Assembly (NCBI GenBank): GCA_015689705.1
Contig: WVSN01000003.1
Location: 1 to 64,000 of the forward strand
DNA length: 64,000 nucleotides
Source: Rhodobacterales bacterium HKCCE3408
Lineage (GTDB): Bacteria; Pseudomonadota; Alphaproteobacteria; Rhodobacterales; Rhodobacteraceae
Direction: 5' to 3'
The notes under the pieces were generated by a model that searched no databases, was not told the origin of the DNA, and saw only the letters and a list, made by a program, of their open reading frames with translations. The position numbers and the translations under genes were made by a program. Below are positions 38,171-48,911 of this stretch, one piece after another. Position 1 is the first letter of the stretch; the number at the start of each line of letters is the position of its first letter.

Positions 38171-39385
38171 TCACCCCGCCAGCGCCTTGTTGAGGTTCTC
38201 GTCGATCTTCTCGAGGAACCCCATCGTCGTGAGCCATTTCTGGTTCGGCCCGACGAGGAGCGCGAGGTCCTTGGTCATGAAGCCCGACTCCACGGTCTCC
38301 ACGATCACCCGCTCCAGCGTCTCGGCGAAGTTCAGGAGCGCGGCGTTGTCGTCGAGCTTCGCGCGGTGCTTCAGCCCGCCGGTCCAGGCGTAGATCGAGG
38401 CGATGGAATTCGTGGAGGTCTGCTCGCCCTTCTGGTGCTGGCGGAAGTGGCGGGTGACGGTGCCGTGGGCGGCCTCGCTCTCGACGATCTTGCCGTCCGG
38501 CGTCATCAGGACGCTCGTCATCAGGCCGAGCGAGCCGAAGCCCTGGGCCACCGTGTCCGACTGCACGTCGCCATCGTAGTTCTTGCAGGCCCAGACATAG
38601 CCGCCGGACCATTTGAGCGACGAGGCGACCATGTCGTCGATCAGGCGGTGCTCGTACCAGATCTTATTCTCGGCGAAGGCGTCCTTGAACTCGGCTTCGT
38701 AGACTTCCTGGAAGATGTCCTTGAAGCGGCCGTCATAGGCCTTGAGGATCGTGTTCTTGGTCGAGAGATAGAGCGGCCAGCCGAGGTTCAGGGCGTAGTT
38801 GAACGAGGCGCGGGCGAAGTCGAAGATCGAGGCTTCGAGGTTGTACATGCCCATGACCACGCCGGCGCCTGGCGCGTCGAAGACCTCGCGCTCGATCACC
38901 TCGCCATCGGCGCCCTCGAACTTCAGGGTCAGCTTGCCGGCGCCGGGGAAGACAAAATCGGTCGCGCGATACTGGTCGCCATAGGCGTGGCGGCCGACGA
39001 CGATGGGCTTCGTCCAGCCGGGCACGAGACGGGGGATGTTGCGGCAGATGATCGGCTGGCGGAAGATCGTCCCGCCGAGGATGTTGCGGATCGTCCCGTT
39101 CGGACTGCGCCACATCTTCTTCAGCCCGAATTCCTCGACCCGCGCCTCGTCCGGCGTGATCGTGGCGCATTTGACCGCGACGCCGATTTCCTTCGTCTTT
39201 TCCGCCGCGTCGATCGTGATCTGGTCGTCGGTGCGGTCCCGCTCTTCCATGCCGAGGTCGTAGTAGAGCAGGTCGATGTCGAGATAGGGCAGGATCAGCT
39301 TCTGCTTGATGAAGTCCCACATGATGCGGGTCATCTCGTCGCCGTCCATCTCGACGATGGGGTTCTCGACCTTGATCTTGGGCAT
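38171..39385 (-). CDS. icd: NADP-dependent isocitrate dehydrogenase, homodimeric type
   Basis: A 404-residue TCA-cycle enzyme converting isocitrate to 2-oxoglutarate and CO2 with NADP+. [20 protein letters not shown] opens the protein. The substrate-binding [15 protein letters not shown], the metal-binding YDGDVQSD and the coenzyme region AAHGTVTRH are all present. The sequence is of the subfamily II (eukaryote-like) form common in alphaproteobacteria. It lies next to a second, structurally unrelated IDH on the same strand, from which it is separated by 116 bases including a hairpin. Confidence 0.97.
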   Translation of the reverse strand: MPKIKVENPIVEMDGDEMTRIMWDFIKQKLILPYLDIDLLYYDLGMEERDRTDDQITIDAAEKTKEIGVAVKCATITPDEARVEEFGLKKMWRSPNGTIRNILGGTIFRQPIICRNIPRLVPGWTKPIVVGRHAYGDQYRATDFVFPGAGKLTLKFEGADGEVIEREVFDAPGAGVVMGMYNLEASIFDFARASFNYALNLGWPLYLSTKNTILKAYDGRFKDIFQEVYEAEFKDAFAENKIWYEHRLIDDMVASSLKWSGGYVWACKNYDGDVQSDTVAQGFGSLGLMTSVLMTPDGKIVESEAAHGTVTRHFRQHQKGEQTSTNSIASIYAWTGGLKHRAKLDDNAALLNFAETLERVIVETVESGFMTKDLALLVGPNQKWLTTMGFLEKIDENLNKALAG

Positions 39386-39445
39386 GGGACGCTCCTTCGC
39401 GGGTCTGGCCGCGCACGGGTAGCACAGCGTGCGTTAAGACCACGA

Positions 39446-39478
39446 AACCGCCTTTGCCGCGCTGCGGCAAGGGCGTTT
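39446..39478 (-). terminator. Hairpin between the two isocitrate dehydrogenase genes
   Basis: CGCCTTTGCCGC and GCGGCAAGGGCG (39449-39460, 39464-39475) form a 12-bp stem with one wobble and a three-base loop, with short T or A runs on both sides. It lies just after the icd2 stop, so it could end the icd2 transcript and leave icd with its own promoter. Confidence 0.55.
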
Positions 39479-39501
39479 CCAAAGTCAGTCGGATGCGGGC
39501 G

Positions 39502-41706
<2,205 letters not shown>

Positions 41707-41807
41707 GGTTGCCCCTCCGCATGCGGTTTCGCCGTCTTCCTAGCGGAAGGCGGCGTGCCGGAAAAGAGGGTATGCCATTGTATACCGGTGGCGCGGTGTC
41801 GCGGGGA

Positions 41808-42086
41808 TCAGTGATCCCCGCCGATATTCGTGCCTGCCGCGTCGGCAGTGTGATCGACCGGGGCCTCGACCTCTTCGCCGGCGAGCCGGGCAGCGAGCAC
41901 GCCACGGGCGCGGCGCTCGGCCATGCGGACGCGGGCGGCGGTGCGGAACGCTTCCTCGGTCGAGGGCGAGGAGGCGCCGAGCACCTGCGCGACGAGATCG
42001 ACCAGGCTGTCGTCGCCGAGCTTGTCCTGCGCCTCGATCACGTCGAGTGCGAGCTTGTCGGCGACGTTCTCGACGAGGCTGCTCAT
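41808..42086 (-). CDS. Small acidic protein, unknown function
   Basis: A 92-residue soluble protein with an N-terminal helical half (LVENVADKLALDVIEAQDKL) and a C-terminus rich in Ala, Glu and Asp. I do not recognise it. The ATG at 42084-42086 overlaps the TGA of the upstream hydrolase (ATGA), so the two are co-translated. Its stop codon lies inside a perfect GCGGGGATCA/TGATCCCCGC palindrome (about 41801-41821). Confidence 0.65.
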   Translation of the reverse strand: MSSLVENVADKLALDVIEAQDKLGDDSLVDLVAQVLGASSPSTEEAFRTAARVRMAERRARGVLAARLAGEEVEAPVDHTADAAGTNIGGDH

Positions 42087-42736
42087 CGTGTGGTCTCCGT
42101 CAGGCGACGGCGCACGTAATCCTGCACTGCCTCGATCATCGGCGTCATGTTCGGCTCCTCGAAGAAATGCCCGGCGCCTTCCATCTCCATGTGGGTGACG
42201 GTGATGCCTTTCTGCTCCTGCAGCTTGTCGACGAGAATGCGGGTGTCCTGCGGCTTGGCCACGCGGTCGGCGGCGCCGTTGATGATCAGGCCGGAGGACG
42301 GGCAGGGGGCGAGGAACGAGAAGTCGTACATGTTGGCCGGCGGCGAGACCGAGATGAAGCCGGTGATCTCGGGCCGGCGCATCAGAAGCTGCATCCCGAT
42401 CCAGGCCCCGAAGGAGAACCCGGCGACCCAACAATGCTTGGAGTTCGGGTTCATCGACTGGAGATAGTCGAGCGCCGCGGCGGCATCGGACAACTCGCCG
42501 ATGCCCTGGTCGTATTCGCCCTGGCTGCGGCCGACGCCGCGGAAATTGAAGCGCAGGACGGTGAAGCCCATTTCGTGGAACGCATAGTGCAGGTTGTAGA
42601 CGACGCGGTTGTTCATCGTCCCGCCGAATTGCGGGTGCGGGTGCAGGATGATCGCAATCGGCGCGTCCTTGGCCTTCTGCGGATGGTAGCGGCCTTCAAG
42701 CCGTCCTTCGGGTCCGGGAAAAATGACCTCGGGCAT
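42083..42736 (-). CDS. Alpha/beta hydrolase, dienelactone-hydrolase-like
   Basis: A 217-residue serine hydrolase. LHPHPQFGGTMNNRVV is the oxyanion/HPxP segment of this COG2945-type family, and GFSFGAWIGMQL contains the nucleophile. The aspartate in INGAADRVAKPQD and the histidine in EGAGHFFEE complete the triad. The natural substrate is unknown. It is divergent from iscR, and the gap between them carries the iscR promoter and operator. Its TGA overlaps the following small gene. Confidence 0.88.
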   Translation of the reverse strand: MPEVIFPGPEGRLEGRYHPQKAKDAPIAIILHPHPQFGGTMNNRVVYNLHYAFHEMGFTVLRFNFRGVGRSQGEYDQGIGELSDAAAALDYLQSMNPNSKHCWVAGFSFGAWIGMQLLMRRPEITGFISVSPPANMYDFSFLAPCPSSGLIINGAADRVAKPQDTRILVDKLQEQKGITVTHMEMEGAGHFFEEPNMTPMIEAVQDYVRRRLTETTR

Positions 42737-42772
42737 CCATGCCTCCTGGGGCGCGCGGCGCCCCCGATCGGG

Positions 42773-42808
42773 TTGACGGCGGGGCGGGCCTAACCTAGAA
42801 CAATTCTA
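42773..42808 (+). promoter_or_regulatory. iscR promoter with overlapping IscR-type operator
   Basis: TTGACG (42773-42778) and TAGAAC (42796-42801) are 17 bases apart. The -10 hexamer is part of an inverted repeat TAGAA-CAA-TTCTA (42796-42808). A repressor bound there would block the -10, fitting autoregulation by IscR through an Fe-S/iron-responsive palindrome. Confidence 0.7.
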
Positions 42809-42901
42809 AATCCGCGCAGGCGCGCGGGACGGGGTGGGACGTGAGTTAAGCGCCCTGTCCTGAAAGGTCAATCGCGTCTCTCGCAGGGAGCAATCCGGCG
42901 G

Positions 42902-43363
42902 ATGAAACTCAGCACCAAGGGTCGCTACGCCATGGTCGCGATGACCGACCTGGCGATCCTCTATGACCGTGGCATGGTCTCGCTGTCCGAAATCGCGCAG
43001 CGCCAGGACATCTCGCTGCCGTATCTGGAGCAGCTCTTCGTCAAGCTGCGCCGGGCCGGGCTGGTGGAAAGCGTGCGCGGGCCGGGCGGCGGCTACAGGC
43101 TGGCGCGGCCGGCCGCCGAGATCCGCATCGCCGAGATCTTCGCCGCCGTGGACGAGACCGTATCGGCCATGCACAAGGGCGCAGGCGCCTCGGGCGGCGT
43201 GTCGGGCAGCCGGGCGCAGAGCATGACGAACAGGTTGTGGGAAGGCCTGTCGGCGCATGTCTACGTCTTCCTGCACCAGACGCGCCTGTCGGACGTCGTG
43301 GCCAACGAGCTGACGCCGTGCCCCGCCGTGCCGAACCTCTTCCAGGTGGTCGACGAGGCCTGA
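42902..43363 (+). CDS. iscR: Fe-S cluster regulator IscR (Rrf2 family)
   Basis: A 153-residue Rrf2 winged-helix regulator with MKLSTKGRYAMVAMTDLA and a recognition region SLPYLEQLFVKLRRAGLVES then VRGPGGGYRLAR. Canonical IscR binds [2Fe-2S] through three central cysteines. Here that stretch is cysteine-free (HKGAGASGGVSGS) and the only cysteine is C140, the arrangement described for Rhodobacter sphaeroides IscR. It is first gene of the iscR-iscS-suf operon, and an operator-like palindrome covers its own promoter. Confidence 0.93.
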   Translation: MKLSTKGRYAMVAMTDLAILYDRGMVSLSEIAQRQDISLPYLEQLFVKLRRAGLVESVRGPGGGYRLARPAAEIRIAEIFAAVDETVSAMHKGAGASGGVSGSRAQSMTNRLWEGLSAHVYVFLHQTRLSDVVANELTPCPAVPNLFQVVDEA

Positions 43364-43406
43364 GCGGCCCGTCGCCCCGATCACGACCAGCCGAAGGACC
43401 GGAACG

Positions 43407-44456
43407 CTGCCGCGGGTTTATCTCGATCACAACGCCACGATGCCGCTGCGCCCCGAGGCGCGGGCGGCGATGGTCGCGGCGATGGATGTCGTCGGCAACC
43501 CGTCGAGCGTTCATGCCGAGGGCCGCGCCGCCAAGGGCCTGATCGAGAAGGCGCGGGCGCAGGTGGCCGAGGCGGCCGGGGCTCTGGCCTCGGACGTCGT
43601 GTTCGTCTCGGGCGCGACCGAGGCCGCGGCGCTGGCCTTGCGCGGCCGGAACCTATCCGGTGCGGGCATCGAACATGACGCCGTGCGGTCGTGGATCGTC
43701 GAGGACCTGGACGTCGACCGCGCGGGCCGTGTGACGGTGCCCGATCCCGCGCGCGCCACGCTGCAGCTCGCCAATTCCGAGACCGGCGTGATGCAGGACC
43801 TGCCGGCGGGCCTTTCGGTGTCGGACATGACGCAGGGCTTCGGCAAGGTGCCCCTGGCCTTTGACTGGTCGGGCGTCGAGATGGGGCTGGTCTCGGCCCA
43901 CAAGATCGGCGGGCCGAAGGGTGTGGGCGCGCTGATCCTGCGCCGCGGGCTCGATGTCGAGGCGCTGATCCGCGGCGGCGGGCAGGAGATGGGGCGCCGC
44001 TCGGGCACCGAGAACGTGATCGGCATCGCCGGTTTCGGCGCCGCTGCCGCCGCCGCGGCGCGTGATCTGGAGGCCGGAACATGGGACCGGATCGGTCAAT
44101 TTAGAAACATTCTAGAAAAAACGCTGGAAGCCCGGACTGACATGACTATTTTTGTCGGGAAGGAATCGCCAAGGCTGCCGAACACATCCTGTCTGCTGAC
44201 GCCGGGATGGAAGGGCGAAACCCAGGTGATGCAGATGGACCTGGCCGGTTTCGCGATATCGGCGGGGTCGGCCTGCTCCTCGGGCAAGGTGAAATCCAGC
44301 AGCGTCCTGCGCGCGATGGGGTTCTCCGAAACCGAGGCGGGGTCGGCGATCCGGGTCTCGCTCGGGCCCGGCACCACCGAGGCGGAGGTCATGGCCTTCG
44401 CCGACGCCTGGACGGCGGCACATGACAGGTTCCTGGCGCGCGCACGCGCCGAGTGA
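43407..44456 (+). CDS. iscS: Cysteine desulfurase (IscS/NifS-like) without a standard start codon
   Basis: A PLP-dependent desulfurase that delivers sulfur for Fe-S assembly. The PLP-binding lysine is in VSAHKIGGPKGVGAL, and the catalytic cysteine loop ISAGSACSSGKVKSS is intact. The first ATG in frame is at 43440, but the conserved family N-terminus VYLDHNATMPLRPEA begins upstream at 43416. No in-frame ATG, GTG or TTG is found between that point and the iscR coding region. AAGGA (43394-43398) would suit CTG at 43407 (used here, 349 residues) or ACG at 43404. A sequencing error is the other explanation. An operator-like palindrome lies inside the gene at 44102-44114. Confidence 0.85.
   Translation: MPRVYLDHNATMPLRPEARAAMVAAMDVVGNPSSVHAEGRAAKGLIEKARAQVAEAAGALASDVVFVSGATEAAALALRGRNLSGAGIEHDAVRSWIVEDLDVDRAGRVTVPDPARATLQLANSETGVMQDLPAGLSVSDMTQGFGKVPLAFDWSGVEMGLVSAHKIGGPKGVGALILRRGLDVEALIRGGGQEMGRRSGTENVIGIAGFGAAAAAAARDLEAGTWDRIGQFRNILEKTLEARTDMTIFVGKESPRLPNTSCLLTPGWKGETQVMQMDLAGFAISAGSACSSGKVKSSSVLRAMGFSETEAGSAIRVSLGPGTTEAEVMAFADAWTAAHDRFLARARAE
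44102..44114 (+). promoter_or_regulatory. IscR-type palindrome inside the iscS coding sequence
   Basis: TAGAA-ACA-TTCTA repeats the arms of the iscR-promoter operator exactly, with the same three-base spacing. It lies 370 bases before the sufB start, in an AT-rich patch. The codons that spell it (AGA, ATT, CTA) are rare in this genome. No convincing -35/-10 pair was found next to it. Confidence 0.5.
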
Positions 44457-44483
44457 GGCGGAATGACAGAGACGGGAGATCGC

Positions 44484-46004
44484 ATGACAGCCCTCGACAC
44501 GGACGTGAAAGAAGGTGTGGACCGCGAAACCGTGGAGACCGTCGAAGGGCTCGGCGGCACCTACAAGTACGGCTGGAACACCGAGATCGAGATGGACTAC
44601 GCGCCAAAGGGCGTGAACGAGGACATCGTCCGGCTGATCTCGGAGAAGAACGGCGAGCCGTCGTGGATGACGGACTGGCGCCTTCAGGCTTTCAAGCGCT
44701 GGAAGCAGATGAAGGAACCGGAATGGGCGATGGTGAACTACCCGCCGATCGACTACCAGGACCAGTATTATTACGCCAAGCCGAAGAGTATGGCGCAGAA
44801 GCCGAAATCGCTCGATGAGGTCGATCCGGCGCTGCTGGCCACCTACGAAAAGCTCGGGATCCCGCTGAAGGAGCAGATGATCCTCGCCGGTGTCGAGGGC
44901 GCCGATGACGCGCCCGCCGAGGGCCGGAAGGTCGCCGTGGACGCGGTGTTCGACAGCGTCTCGGTCGGCACGACCTTCCAGAAGGAGCTGGAGAAGGCCG
45001 GGGTCATCTTCTGCTCGATCTCGGACGCGATCCAGAACCATCCGGAACTGGTGAAGAAGTATCTCGGATCGGTCGTTCCGATCACCGACAACTTCTTCGC
45101 GACGCTGAACTCGGCCGTGTTCTCGGACGGGTCGTTCGTCTATGTGCCGCCGGGCGTGAAATGCCCGATGGAACTGTCGACCTATTTCCGCATCAACGCG
45201 GAGAATACCGGCCAGTTCGAGCGCACGCTGATCATCGCCGACAAGGGCAGCTACGTGAGCTACCTCGAAGGCTGCACCGCGCCGATGCGTGAGACCCACC
45301 AGCTGCACGCCGCGGTGGTGGAGCTCGTCGCGCTGGACGACGCGGAGATCAAGTATTCGACGGTGCAAAACTGGTATCCGGGCGACAAGGACGGCAAGGG
45401 CGGCATCTACAACTTCGTCACCAAGCGCGCCGATTGCCGGGGCGACCGGTCGAAGGTGATGTGGACCCAGGTCGAGACCGGCTCGGCGATCACGTGGAAA
45501 TACCCCTCGTGCATCCTGCGCGGCGACGACAGCCAGGGCGAGTTCTACTCGATCGCCATCGCTAACAATGCGCAGCAGGCCGATACCGGTACGAAGATGG
45601 TCCATCTCGGCAAGCGCACGAAAAGCCGGATCGTGTCCAAGGGCATCTCGGCGGGCAAGGCGCAGAACACCTACCGGGGCCTCGTCTCGATGCACCGGAA
45701 GGCAAGCGAAAGCCGCAACTACACCCAGTGCGACAGCCTTCTGATCGGCGACAAGTGCGGCGCGCATACGGTTCCGTATATCGAGGTGAAGAACAACTCG
45801 AGCCGGGTCGAGCACGAGGCGACGACCTCGAAAGTCGACGACGACCAGATGTTCTACTGCCGCCAGCGCGGGATGGACGAGGAAGAGGCCGTGGCGCTGA
45901 TCGTCAACGGCTTCGCCAAGGAAGTCCTGCAGGCGCTGCCGATGGAATTCGCGATGGAGGCGCAGCAGCTCGTCGCCATCAGCCTCGAGGGCTCGGTGGG
46001 CTGA
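44484..46004 (+). CDS. sufB: Fe-S cluster assembly scaffold SufB
   Basis: A 506-residue scaffold subunit of the SufBCD complex. [29 protein letters not shown] near the N-terminus, the beta-helix core with [29 protein letters not shown] and the C-terminal [13 protein letters not shown] region are typical. The start at 44484 (GGGAGA five bases upstream) matches relatives better than the ATG at 44463. The gene follows iscS closely. Two FkbM methyltransferase genes separate it from sufC. Confidence 0.97.
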   Translation: MTALDTDVKEGVDRETVETVEGLGGTYKYGWNTEIEMDYAPKGVNEDIVRLISEKNGEPSWMTDWRLQAFKRWKQMKEPEWAMVNYPPIDYQDQYYYAKPKSMAQKPKSLDEVDPALLATYEKLGIPLKEQMILAGVEGADDAPAEGRKVAVDAVFDSVSVGTTFQKELEKAGVIFCSISDAIQNHPELVKKYLGSVVPITDNFFATLNSAVFSDGSFVYVPPGVKCPMELSTYFRINAENTGQFERTLIIADKGSYVSYLEGCTAPMRETHQLHAAVVELVALDDAEIKYSTVQNWYPGDKDGKGGIYNFVTKRADCRGDRSKVMWTQVETGSAITWKYPSCILRGDDSQGEFYSIAIANNAQQADTGTKMVHLGKRTKSRIVSKGISAGKAQNTYRGLVSMHRKASESRNYTQCDSLLIGDKCGAHTVPYIEVKNNSSRVEHEATTSKVDDDQMFYCRQRGMDEEEAVALIVNGFAKEVLQALPMEFAMEAQQLVAISLEGSVG

Positions 46005-46102
46005 GGCCATGGGGTTCGGGGCCTGCCTGTCTGCTGCGCCGTCTGGCGCTGCCCGGTGTGCCGTCGCGCATCAGGTGACGAGGCCGTGCCGGAGGCTGAG
46101 CA

Positions 46103-46927
46103 ATGGGTGAGAGCCTCGAAAGTATCGCGTCTGCCGAAGGCGCGCTGCCACGTCTTCTGGCCGACGACAGCGTGAACCCGGTTCTGCGTGCGGCGCTCGG
46201 CCGGCCGGCGCGCTACGTGACGCCCGCCGGCGCGCAGGTCGTGCTGTCGCATCGCTACGACAAGCCGGTGCAATTCCTCGTCAACAATCCCGAGGACCGC
46301 ATCCACGCGGTTCAGACCAAGGGCGCGTTCTACGAGATCGACCAGCTTCAAGTCATGGCGCGGAACATGCCTCAGGGCGGTGTCTTCCTCGATATCGGCG
46401 CGAATATCGGGAACCACACGCTTTACATGCTCATGTTCGGCGGCGCGGCGCGGTCGATCCCGGTCGAGCCGAACCCGGCAGCGGTCGAGCTTCTGGCGGG
46501 CGTGCTTCTGCTCAACGGGCTGATTGACCGAGTCGATCCCGGCGGGCTCGGATTAGGCATGGGCGCCCGCAGTGAGGCGGGCTTCGCGATCCACTGGCCG
46601 AAGGGCAATCTCGGCTGGGGCAAGCTGAAAAAGGCCGGGGGCGGGGACGGCGTGGCCGTACTTGCCGGCGATGATCTCGTTGGCGACGGGCCGGTCGACC
46701 TGATCAAGATCGACGTCGAAGGGATGGAGTTGGACGTGCTCGAAGGGCTCCGGTCCACCGTGGCACGCTGCCGTCCACCGATCTTCATTGAGGTCGACCG
46801 TCACAACCGTGACGCCTTCTTCGCGCTCATGACCGAGTGGGATTATGTGATCGCCGAGGAGTTCGGCGCGCGCCGGGTGAACCAGAATCTCCTGATGCGT
46901 CCGGCCGAGAGGCCCGCACATGGCTGA
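46103..46927 (+). CDS. FkbM-family SAM-dependent methyltransferase (first of a pair)
   Basis: A 274-residue methyltransferase. GGVFLDIGANIGNHTLYMLMFG is the SAM-binding motif I, IPVEPNPAAVELL the acidic-loop motif, and VDLIKIDVEGMELDVLEGL the FkbM signature. FkbM enzymes O-methylate sugars or other small hydroxyls; the acceptor here is unknown. It lies between sufB and sufC and overlaps the second FkbM gene by eight bases (ATGGCTGA). Codon use is like its neighbours, so any insertion is not recent. Confidence 0.88.
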   Translation: MGESLESIASAEGALPRLLADDSVNPVLRAALGRPARYVTPAGAQVVLSHRYDKPVQFLVNNPEDRIHAVQTKGAFYEIDQLQVMARNMPQGGVFLDIGANIGNHTLYMLMFGGAARSIPVEPNPAAVELLAGVLLLNGLIDRVDPGGLGLGMGARSEAGFAIHWPKGNLGWGKLKKAGGGDGVAVLAGDDLVGDGPVDLIKIDVEGMELDVLEGLRSTVARCRPPIFIEVDRHNRDAFFALMTEWDYVIAEEFGARRVNQNLLMRPAERPAHG

Positions 46928-47807
46928 TTTCGCCCAGACCCGCCGCCGCGTCCTGACCGACGCGCTTCGGCCGTCGCGGCCGATGCGGATCTGCGACGTC
47001 GGCGCGAGCCCGCTGTCCCTGCCGCCCTACCAGGGTCTGCTCGAGGATGGCGTGGCACATGTCTACGGGTTCGAGCCGAACCCGGCGCAATTCGCGGCAC
47101 TGCCGGAGACACCGGGCGCGACGTGGTTCCCGACCGCCGTCGGCGCGGCGGGGGAGCGGGTGCTGCGCGTCCATCCCACGGCGGGCTTCACCTCGCTGTT
47201 CCCGATGGATGCCGAGGCGCTCGGGATCATCGGCAAGGACCGGTGGGCGGAGCGCGAGGTGACCGAGATCCCGCTGACGACGACGCCGCTCGATGCGGTC
47301 GAGGGACTGCCGCCGGTAGACCTGCTCAAGATGGATCTTCAGGGTGGCGAGCTTGAGGTGTTGCAGGGCGGAACGCGGACGCTGGCTGACGCTGTCGCCG
47401 TGGTCACCGAAGTCCGGTTCCACCGGATCTACGAGGACGAGCCGCTGTTCGGCGATCTCGATGCCGAACTGCGCGCGCAGGGCTTCCGCCTGCACAAGTT
47501 CCTGTTCACCAAGTCGGTGATGATGCCCCATGCCCACGAGGCCGAGGTGGTCCGCCCGCGCCTGACCAGCCAGCTTCTCGACGGCGATGCGGTCTACCTG
47601 CGCGACGGCGCGCTCGGGTCCTTCGGGGACGATGCGCTGCACTTCCTCGCGCTGGCCGCCGACGCCGTCTTCGACAGCCCCGACCTCGCGCTCGGCTGCC
47701 TCGACGAACTGATCGCGCGGGGGCTTGCGCCGGCCGATCTGCCGGCGCGCTACATCGCGCGTTTCCGCACCCATCAGCGCGCCGCGCCGGCGATGGCCAC
47801 GTCATGA
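46920..47807 (+). CDS. FkbM-family SAM-dependent methyltransferase (second of a pair)
   Basis: A 295-residue FkbM-type enzyme. [20 protein letters not shown] replaces the usual glycine-rich motif I with a weaker version (VGAS). [13 protein letters not shown] and [19 protein letters not shown] are standard. The C-terminal 90 residues form a helical extension absent from the first copy. The two proteins are clearly related yet divergent, so this is an old duplication or a two-enzyme pathway. It overlaps the first copy by eight bases. Confidence 0.85.
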   Translation: MADFAQTRRRVLTDALRPSRPMRICDVGASPLSLPPYQGLLEDGVAHVYGFEPNPAQFAALPETPGATWFPTAVGAAGERVLRVHPTAGFTSLFPMDAEALGIIGKDRWAEREVTEIPLTTTPLDAVEGLPPVDLLKMDLQGGELEVLQGGTRTLADAVAVVTEVRFHRIYEDEPLFGDLDAELRAQGFRLHKFLFTKSVMMPHAHEAEVVRPRLTSQLLDGDAVYLRDGALGSFGDDALHFLALAADAVFDSPDLALGCLDELIARGLAPADLPARYIARFRTHQRAAPAMATS

Positions 47808-47832
47808 CCACCGAAAGCCACGGAGACCCGAG

Positions 47833-48144
47833 TTGATCGTCACCACCACCCCGACCGTCCAGGGCCGCGAGATCACCGCCTATCACGGCATCGTCGTGGG
47901 CGAGGCGATCCTCGGCGCGAACGTGTTCCGGGATATCTTCGCCGGGATCACCGACATCATCGGCGGCCGCTCCGGCGCCTACGAGCAGGAGCTTGGCCGG
48001 GCGCGTGAGGTCGCGCTGTCCGAAATGGAAGACCGGGCGCGGGCGATGGGCGGCAACGCCATCGTCGGCGTCGATCTCGATTACGAGGTCATCAACAACA
48101 TGCTCATGGTGTCGGCCTCCGGCACTGCCGTAACCCTATCCTAG
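47833..48144 (+). CDS. YbjQ/UPF0145 family (heavy-metal-binding domain) protein
   Basis: A 103-residue protein of UPF0145. [26 protein letters not shown] opens the domain, and [31 protein letters not shown] closes it. The family forms pentameric rings and is often called heavy-metal binding, though its role is not proven. The start is TTG at 47833 with GGAGACC upstream, the only choice that gives the full family length. It sits between the FkbM pair and sufC. Confidence 0.88.
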   Translation: MIVTTTPTVQGREITAYHGIVVGEAILGANVFRDIFAGITDIIGGRSGAYEQELGRAREVALSEMEDRARAMGGNAIVGVDLDYEVINNMLMVSASGTAVTLS

Positions 48145-48155
48145 AAGGTGAAAAG

Positions 48156-48911
48156 ATGCTGGAAATCAAGAACCTGCACGTAAAGCTCGAAGAAGAGGAC
48201 AAGGCCATCCTGAAGGGCGTCGACCTAAGTGTCGAGGCCGGGAAGGTGCACGCGATCATGGGCCCGAACGGGTCCGGCAAGTCCACGCTGAGCTATGTCC
48301 TGTCCGGCCGCGACGGCTATGCCGTGACCGATGGCACGGCCACGCTCGACGGCGAGGACCTGCTGGAGATGGAGCCCGAGGAGCGGGCCGCCGCGGGGCT
48401 CTTCCTCGCGTTCCAGTACCCGGTCGAGATCCCGGGCGTGGGCAACATGACGTTCCTGCGCACGGCGCTGAACGCGCAGCGGCGCGCCCGCGGGCAGGAG
48501 GAGATGAGCTCGGCCGACTTCCTCAAGACCATCCGCGAGAAGGCCAAGGCGCTGAAGATCGACAGCGAGATGCTGAAGCGGCCCGTGAACGTGGGCTTCT
48601 CCGGCGGTGAGAAGAAACGCAACGAGATCCTGCAGATGGCGATGCTGGAGCCCAAGATGTGCATCCTCGACGAGACGGATTCCGGGCTCGACGTGGACGC
48701 GATGAAGCTTGTCGCCGACGGTGTGAACGCGCTGCGCGACGCGGGCCGCGGGTTCCTCGTCATCACGCATTACCAGCGGCTTCTGGACCACATCGCACCG
48801 GACGTCGTGCACATCATGGCCAACGGCAAGATCGTCGCGACCGGCGGGCCGGAACTGGCGCTCGAGGTCGAGAAGAACGGCTACGCGTCCTTCGAGTCGG
48901 AGGCGGCCTGA
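48156..48911 (+). CDS. sufC: Fe-S cluster assembly ATPase SufC
   Basis: A 251-residue ABC-type ATPase of the SufBCD scaffold. Walker A is MGPNGSGKSTLS, the signature is FSGGEKKRNEILQMA, and Walker B is MCILDETDSGLDVDA with the SufC-specific Asp-Glu-Thr-Asp. The ATG at 48156 follows GAAGGTG. Its TGA overlaps the sufD ATG (TGATG), coupling the two. Confidence 0.98.
   Translation: MLEIKNLHVKLEEEDKAILKGVDLSVEAGKVHAIMGPNGSGKSTLSYVLSGRDGYAVTDGTATLDGEDLLEMEPEERAAAGLFLAFQYPVEIPGVGNMTFLRTALNAQRRARGQEEMSSADFLKTIREKAKALKIDSEMLKRPVNVGFSGGEKKRNEILQMAMLEPKMCILDETDSGLDVDAMKLVADGVNALRDAGRGFLVITHYQRLLDHIAPDVVHIMANGKIVATGGPELALEVEKNGYASFESEAA

Noticed and set aside
41801-41821. The perfect GCGGGGATCA/TGATCCCCGC palindrome as an intrinsic terminator
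   Set aside because: The stem includes the stop codon of the small gene and is not followed by a T-run on either strand; a regulatory role cannot be supported.
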